From: an uncultured Alistipes sp.
GTDB taxonomy: Bacteria; Bacteroidota; Bacteroidia; Bacteroidales; Rikenellaceae
DNA length: 10,289 nucleotides
Direction of reading: 5' to 3'
Assembly: GCA_958449275.1 (NCBI GenBank)
Contig: CAUDHE010000082.1
Location: 1-10,289 of the forward strand
Shown here: in pieces, positions 6,505-10,289 of the stretch
Numbering within the stretch: the stretch's first letter is position 1
Layout of the letters: every line of letters begins with the position of its first letter
Position numbers and translations under genes: made by a program
The notes under the pieces: model-generated
The model's database searches: none
The model's input: the letters and a program-made list of their open reading frames with translations, nothing else
Told to the model about the DNA's origin: nothing

Positions 6505-7683
6505 ATGAAACGTACAGTTCTCCGTCTGTTGTTTGTTTTGACTGTTGTTTCCGTTTTTGCGGCGACGTCGTTCGCACGCGATGATAACGATTCGGGAGTG
6601 CGGGTTATTGTCATCGATGCGGGTCACGGCGGCAAGGCGTTTCCGGGTGCGGTGTACGGCGGCGTGAAGGAGAAGGATATCAATCTGGGCGTGGCCCTGA
6701 AGTTGGGTGCGTTGTTGGAGAAGGAGCTGCCTCATGTGAAGATCGTCTACACCCGCAAGACCGACACCGCTTTGGGCAAAACTCTTAACGACGACTTGAC
6801 GGCCCGTGCCAATACGGCCAACAAGGCGGGCGGCGATTTTTTTATTTCCATACACGCCAATGCTGCCCCGGGCAAGCCCTCGGTTCAGGGCGCCGAGACC
6901 ATCATAATGGGCGAGAGCGAGAAGGAGACCCGTTACAACGAGAGCGCCTTGTACAACAATAACAAGGACGAATTGATCGATATGTCGGACGAAAATACGG
7001 CGGCTATGGTGCGCGCCTACATTCAGAATCTGCAATTCACCTATGGCGAGTACAGCGAGATGATGGCCCGCATAATGCAGTCGCACTACGCCAAAGGCGG
7101 CCGCAATGCCCGCAGAGTCAATCGGCAGTTGCTCAAGGTGCTTTATGCCACCGACATGCCGAGCGTGCTTACCGAGCTGGGTTTCATGACCAATCCGAAG
7201 GAGCTGGCTTTCATGAATTCGGAGAAGGGGCAGGCGCATTATGCGCGCATATTGTGCGATGCGGTGAAGGAGTATGTCGGTTATATCGACAAACTTTCGG
7301 GTTCCGTTTCGTCCGATTCGGTGCCCGCCGTCGAGTCGGAAGAGCCCGCATCCGCTTCGGAACAGACGGTCGAGAGCGCGAAACCCGCCGCGAAGCGTGC
7401 GGAACCGGCCAAGTCCGTCGAGCCGACCGCTTCCGCGACACGGGAACGGGGGTATACCATACAGTTGCTGGCTTCGGACAAGGCGGTCAAGACGACCGAC
7501 AGCCAGTTCAAGAGCTATCGCGGCAAGGTTCGCCGTCTGTCGGGCGGCGGAGTGCTGAAATATAAGTACTGCTACGGCGAGTACTCCTCGGCGGCCGAGG
7601 CGAATCGCCATCTGCCTGAGGTGCGTCGCAGTTTCAAGGATGCTTTCGTCGTGCGCTACGAGGGCGACCGCATAGTCAAATAG
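6505..7683 (+). CDS. N-acetylmuramoyl-L-alanine amidase (Amidase_3) with SPOR-like C-terminus
   Basis: This periplasmic zinc hydrolase cuts the bond between N-acetylmuramic acid and the stem peptide, normally during septum splitting. A signal peptide occupies about residues 1-24 (MKRTVLRLLFVLTVVSVFAA, then FA-RD). The Amidase_3 domain covers about 32-262. The zinc ligands are His41 (DAGHGG), Glu56 (VKEKDINL) and His117 (SIHANA), and the catalytic Glu224 is in LTELGFMTN. Residues about 138-190 are the insert that in AmiC/AmiB-type enzymes holds an inhibitory helix over the zinc, so activity probably needs an activator. A Ser/Glu/Ala/Pro-rich linker (about 265-315) leads to a SPOR-like fold from YTIQLLAS (317-324) to the end, expected to bind denuded septal glycan. 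It is the first gene of the rightward run, with an AT-rich leader and no Shine-Dalgarno. It resembles E. coli AmiC in role but not in domain order, so no symbol is given. Confidence 0.94.
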   Translation: MKRTVLRLLFVLTVVSVFAATSFARDDNDSGVRVIVIDAGHGGKAFPGAVYGGVKEKDINLGVALKLGALLEKELPHVKIVYTRKTDTALGKTLNDDLTARANTANKAGGDFFISIHANAAPGKPSVQGAETIIMGESEKETRYNESALYNNNKDELIDMSDENTAAMVRAYIQNLQFTYGEYSEMMARIMQSHYAKGGRNARRVNRQLLKVLYATDMPSVLTELGFMTNPKELAFMNSEKGQAHYARILCDAVKEYVGYIDKLSGSVSSDSVPAVESEEPASASEQTVESAKPAAKRAEPAKSVEPTASATRERGYTIQLLASDKAVKTTDSQFKSYRGKVRRLSGGGVLKYKYCYGEYSSAAEANRHLPEVRRSFKDAFVVRYEGDRIVK

Positions 7684-7716
7684 CAGGGTTGCGGTATGGT
7701 TAGTAATCGTGTACGC

Positions 7717-7750
7717 GATCTGCGGCCGCCGATGTAACGGCCGTCGGATC
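7717..7750. repeat. Inverted repeat between the amidase gene and mlaD
   Basis: CGGCCG at 7723-7728 and again at 7738-7743 can pair as a six-base GC stem around a nine-base loop, with GATC at 7717-7720 and 7747-7750 allowing outer pairing across small bulges. No T-run follows, so it is not a standard intrinsic terminator; it may be an RNA processing or stability stem, or chance in GC-rich sequence. The rest of the gap shows no clear promoter. Confidence 0.3.
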
Positions 7751-7787
7751 AGGATTTGCAACGGTGATATGTTAAAGTAAAAACGAT

Positions 7788-8789
7788 ATGAAACGAGAAG
7801 TGAAAATAGGTTTGTTCGCGGTGGCCGTGCTGTTGGCGGCGTGGGCTGCGGCGAAATTTCTCAAAGGTGCCGAGATTTTCGGCAACACCGACAAATATTA
7901 CGCCTATTACGAGCAGGTGGGCGGCATACAGACCGCCTCGCACGTCATGATCTGCGGCGTTAAGGTCGGTTCGGTCACGCGAGTGGATCTCGACGAGGAC
8001 ATGTCGCGGGGCGTTCGGTTGGAACTGTCGGTCGACAAGCGTTACCGCATTCCCGTCGACTCGAAAGCGAAGATATTCAGCAACGGCGTGATGGGCGGCA
8101 AGGCCATCGAGATCGTAATGGGTGTTTCGTCCGAGACCATTCCCGACCACGGCGTCATAGCTTCCCTGGCGGGTACCGATCTTTTCGACATGGCGAGTAC
8201 CGAACTCGAGTTCTTCAAAAACAAGATAGCCGCGGTCGCCGACGGACTTACCGCCGCGCTCGACGGCATAAACGTGCTGTTGACCGAGAATACGGCCAAC
8301 ATAAACAGCATAGTGTCCAATGTCGACGGTCTGACTGGCAACGTTAACGACATGTTGTCCAAGGAGAAAGAGCACATGGAGATCGCGCTCTCGTCGCTGA
8401 GCCGTTTTTCTAAGAGTCTGGGCGACAACGCCGACAAGATCGATACCATAATGAACAACATGAGTCGTTTCTCGACCGAACTCGCCGAGGCCGATCTGGT
8501 CGGTTCTGTCGAAGGTGCGGTCGACAATCTGAATGCCGTGCTGGCCTCGGCGCACGACGAGTCGGGCAGCATGGGACGATTGCTCAAAGACCCCGAGCTG
8601 TACGACAACCTCGCTTCGGCGACCGAGAATCTGTCGGCGCTGCTGGCCGATTTGAAAGAGAATCCCAAACGTTACGTTCATTTCTCGGTATTCGGCAACG
8701 ACCCTTCGCGCAAGGTTCGCAAGGCGGCCGAGAAGGAGGCTAAAAAGGAGGCCAAACGTGAAGCCAAGGCCGCCGCAAAAGCCGAGTGA
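7788..8789 (+). CDS. MlaD-family MCE domain protein
   Basis: MCE proteins of the MlaD type are anchored in the inner membrane and form rings that carry phospholipid between membranes, working with an MlaE permease and MlaF ATPase, neither of which is in this window. The 333-residue product has one N-terminal membrane segment (about 7-22, IGLFAVAVLLAAWAAA) and an MCE domain at about 36-115. That domain includes QVGGIQTASHVMICGVKVGSV and SNGVMGGKAIEIVMG, the usual gain-of-loop and Gly-rich blocks. Residues about 135-290 are a long helical region, probably coiled coil. The segment LKENPKRYVHFSVFG (289-303) is the usual end of Bacteroidetes versions. After it comes an extra tail of about 25 residues made almost wholly of Lys, Ala and Glu. 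The gene lies 104 bp after the amidase and 100 bp before mutS2, on the same strand; an amidase-mlaD-mutS2 order is one I recall from other Bacteroidetes. Confidence 0.92.
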   Translation: MKREVKIGLFAVAVLLAAWAAAKFLKGAEIFGNTDKYYAYYEQVGGIQTASHVMICGVKVGSVTRVDLDEDMSRGVRLELSVDKRYRIPVDSKAKIFSNGVMGGKAIEIVMGVSSETIPDHGVIASLAGTDLFDMASTELEFFKNKIAAVADGLTAALDGINVLLTENTANINSIVSNVDGLTGNVNDMLSKEKEHMEIALSSLSRFSKSLGDNADKIDTIMNNMSRFSTELAEADLVGSVEGAVDNLNAVLASAHDESGSMGRLLKDPELYDNLASATENLSALLADLKENPKRYVHFSVFGNDPSRKVRKAAEKEAKKEAKREAKAAAKAE

Positions 8790-8889
8790 CGTCTGAAAAA
8801 TTGCCGATGGTTTTTCCTCGGCGGCCGACCGCGGTCCGATTCCTAATTCGCAACCGTGTCCGGCCGATAATTGATTAGAAATTATATTT

Positions 8890-10289
8890 ATGATATATCC
8901 CGCTAACTTCGAGCAGAAGATCGGTTTCGATCGGCTTCGTGAACAGGTAGTCGATTTGTGCGGCATGCAGGCCTCCAAACGACTCATCGAGGCGGAGCGT
9001 TTTTCCGTCTCGCGCGCCGAGATCGAGCGTCGTCAGGATACGGCGGACGAAATGCGCGTGTTGATAATGCTCGACTCCGACGCCCCGCGCGACGAGTTTC
9101 CCGATACAGAGGGCATAGTCGAGAAGATCGGCGTAGAGGGGACTTTCCTCGATGCGGCCGAAGTCGCCGTGCTGCGCCGCGCGCTGACCGCGGTGGGCAA
9201 TATGGTGGGTTTCCTGCTCGGCCGACCCGAGGGGCGTTATCCGCGTCTGCGCCGGCGCAGCGAGCGGGTGTGCGTGTTTCCCGACGTGATACGCCGCATC
9301 AACCAGCTCATCGACGACGAGGGGCAGGTGCGCGACGGTGCTTCGCCCGAACTGCTTGCCATACGCCGCGCCATCCGCGACCATGAAGGTCAGGTGGCCA
9401 AACGGTTGCAGCAGGTGCTCGGCAACGCCAAGCGCGCGGGCATAGTGGATGCCGATGCCATGATATCGTTTCGCGACGGCCGCGCCGTGATTCCCGTGTC
9501 GGCGGGCAACAAACGCAAACTCAACGGATTCATACACGACGAATCGGCTACGGGCAAGACATTCTACATAGAACCCGTCGAGGTGGTGGAGCTTAACAAT
9601 GCGCTTCGCGAGCTGGAGTATGCCGAACGGCGCGAGATCGTGCGTCTGCTTACCGAGTTCACCGATTCGCTGCGTCCCGATGCCGAGCCCATAGCCGCTG
9701 CGGGCGACTATCTCGCCGAGATGGATGCCGTGCGGGCAAAAGCGCGTTGGGCTTTGGACAACGGCGCAGGCAAACCCATCGTCTCGACCGACGATCGTCT
9801 GGTGTTGCGCCGTGCGTTCCATCCTCTGCTTGCGCAGACGTTGCGCCGCGAAAAGAAAGAGTTGGTGCCGCTCGATATGCAGCTCGACAGAGAGAGGCAC
9901 ATATTGGTCATTTCGGGTCCCAATGCGGGCGGAAAGTCGGTGTGCCTCAAGACGGCGGGAATAGTGCAGTATATGTTCCAGTGCGGATTTCCCGTCACGG
10001 CGGGCGAGAACAGCGAATTGCCCGTATTCGAGAGCATCTGCATCGACATAGGCGACGAGCAGTCGATGGATAACGATCTTTCGACCTATTCGTCGCATCT
10101 GCTGAACATGAAGCACATGTTGCAGGCGGCCTCGCCGCGTACGCTGGTTCTGATCGACGAGTTCGGTTCGGGCACCGAGCCCGTGATCGGCGGCGCGATA
10201 GCCGAATCGATTCTCGAACGCCTGCTGGAGAGGGGATGTTACGGCGTAATCACGACTCACTATTCGAATATAAAATATTATGCCACGGG
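8890..10289 (+). CDS. mutS2: MutS2 ATPase (3' end beyond the window)
   Basis: MutS2 is a MutS-related ATPase without the mismatch-recognition domain. It is known in different bacteria as a suppressor of recombination and as a splitter of collided ribosomes. The visible 466 residues begin MIYPANFEQKIGFDRLREQV, the usual MutS2 opening. Residues about 10-300 are the helical lever and clamp region, with the family block FYIEPVEVVELNNALRELEYAERREI (225-250). The ATPase domain follows: Walker A GPNAGGKS (343-350), DIGDEQSMDNDLSTYSSHL (386-404), Walker B LVLIDEFGSGTEP (419-431) and the His of ITTHYSN (454-460). A full-length protein is near 780-830 residues, so the rest of the ATPase domain, the linker and the C-terminal Smr nuclease domain lie to the right of the window. 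The start follows an AT-rich stretch (ATTATATTT) without a Shine-Dalgarno; no other start near it fits better. Confidence 0.95.
   Translation, partial: MIYPANFEQKIGFDRLREQVVDLCGMQASKRLIEAERFSVSRAEIERRQDTADEMRVLIMLDSDAPRDEFPDTEGIVEKIGVEGTFLDAAEVAVLRRALTAVGNMVGFLLGRPEGRYPRLRRRSERVCVFPDVIRRINQLIDDEGQVRDGASPELLAIRRAIRDHEGQVAKRLQQVLGNAKRAGIVDADAMISFRDGRAVIPVSAGNKRKLNGFIHDESATGKTFYIEPVEVVELNNALRELEYAERREIVRLLTEFTDSLRPDAEPIAAAGDYLAEMDAVRAKARWALDNGAGKPIVSTDDRLVLRRAFHPLLAQTLRREKKELVPLDMQLDRERHILVISGPNAGGKSVCLKTAGIVQYMFQCGFPVTAGENSELPVFESICIDIGDEQSMDNDLSTYSSHLLNMKHMLQAASPRTLVLIDEFGSGTEPVIGGAIAESILERLLERGCYGVITTHYSNIKYYAT

Noticed and set aside
7751..7760. AGGATTTGC before mlaD as a -7 box
   Set aside because: It keeps TTTG but lacks the TA at the start of the consensus, and no -33 element is seen.
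8883..8890. TATATTTA as a -7 box for mutS2
   Set aside because: It runs into the mutS2 ATG, so a start from it would fall inside the coding region; the last base also departs from consensus.
1..10289. A novel defence, mobile or biosynthetic system
   Set aside because: All seven genes belong to recognised families of envelope or housekeeping function, and there are no integrases, repeats of array type, attachment-like sites or abrupt composition changes.

Overview
The window looks like a chromosomal segment from a GC-rich member of the Bacteroidales, most likely an Alistipes-like Rikenellaceae; the genus is an inference. Four things point there. LptD, MlaD, GSCFA and DUF4886 are all in their Bacteroidetes forms. 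The starts are AT-rich and lack Shine-Dalgarno sequences. The one divergent intergenic region holds Bacteroidetes-type -7 boxes (TAnnTTTG). ATA is used heavily for isoleucine despite the high GC. I see no mobile element, tRNA, rRNA, CRISPR array or phage gene, and the largest gap between genes is about 136 bp.

The left two thirds is a leftward (minus-strand) run of four genes with gaps of 10, 18 and 54 bp: lptD (outer-membrane LPS translocon, about 6368 to 3597), a secreted DUF4886 SGNH-type hydrolase (3586 to 2666), a Uup-like ABC-F ATPase (2647 to 764), and a GSCFA-domain protein (709 to beyond the left edge). The right third is a rightward run of three genes: amiC-like N-acetylmuramoyl-L-alanine amidase with a C-terminal SPOR-like domain (6505 to 7683), an MlaD-type MCE protein (7788 to 8789), and mutS2 (8890 to beyond the right edge), separated by gaps of 104 and 100 bp.

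Most of the genes serve the cell envelope: LPS insertion (LptD), septal peptidoglycan cleavage (amidase) and outer-membrane lipid transport (MlaD). The two SGNH-like proteins may act on envelope or glycan acyl groups, which is inference. Uup and MutS2 act at ribosomes and on nucleic acids. No gene here is of an unknown kind.

The most interesting stretch is the lptD/amidase divergent region at about 6355-6504. It has a -7-like box on each strand, placed so that the two transcripts would overlap at their 5' ends. A perfect 9-2-9 inverted repeat lies over the amidase promoter, and the same TTGTCGG half-site recurs at the lptD promoter. lptD has no in-frame ATG near its signal peptide and probably starts at GTG or TTG, overlapped by a 23-codon ATG-started reading frame. 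The region could hold shared control of the two genes, but nothing here proves a new system.
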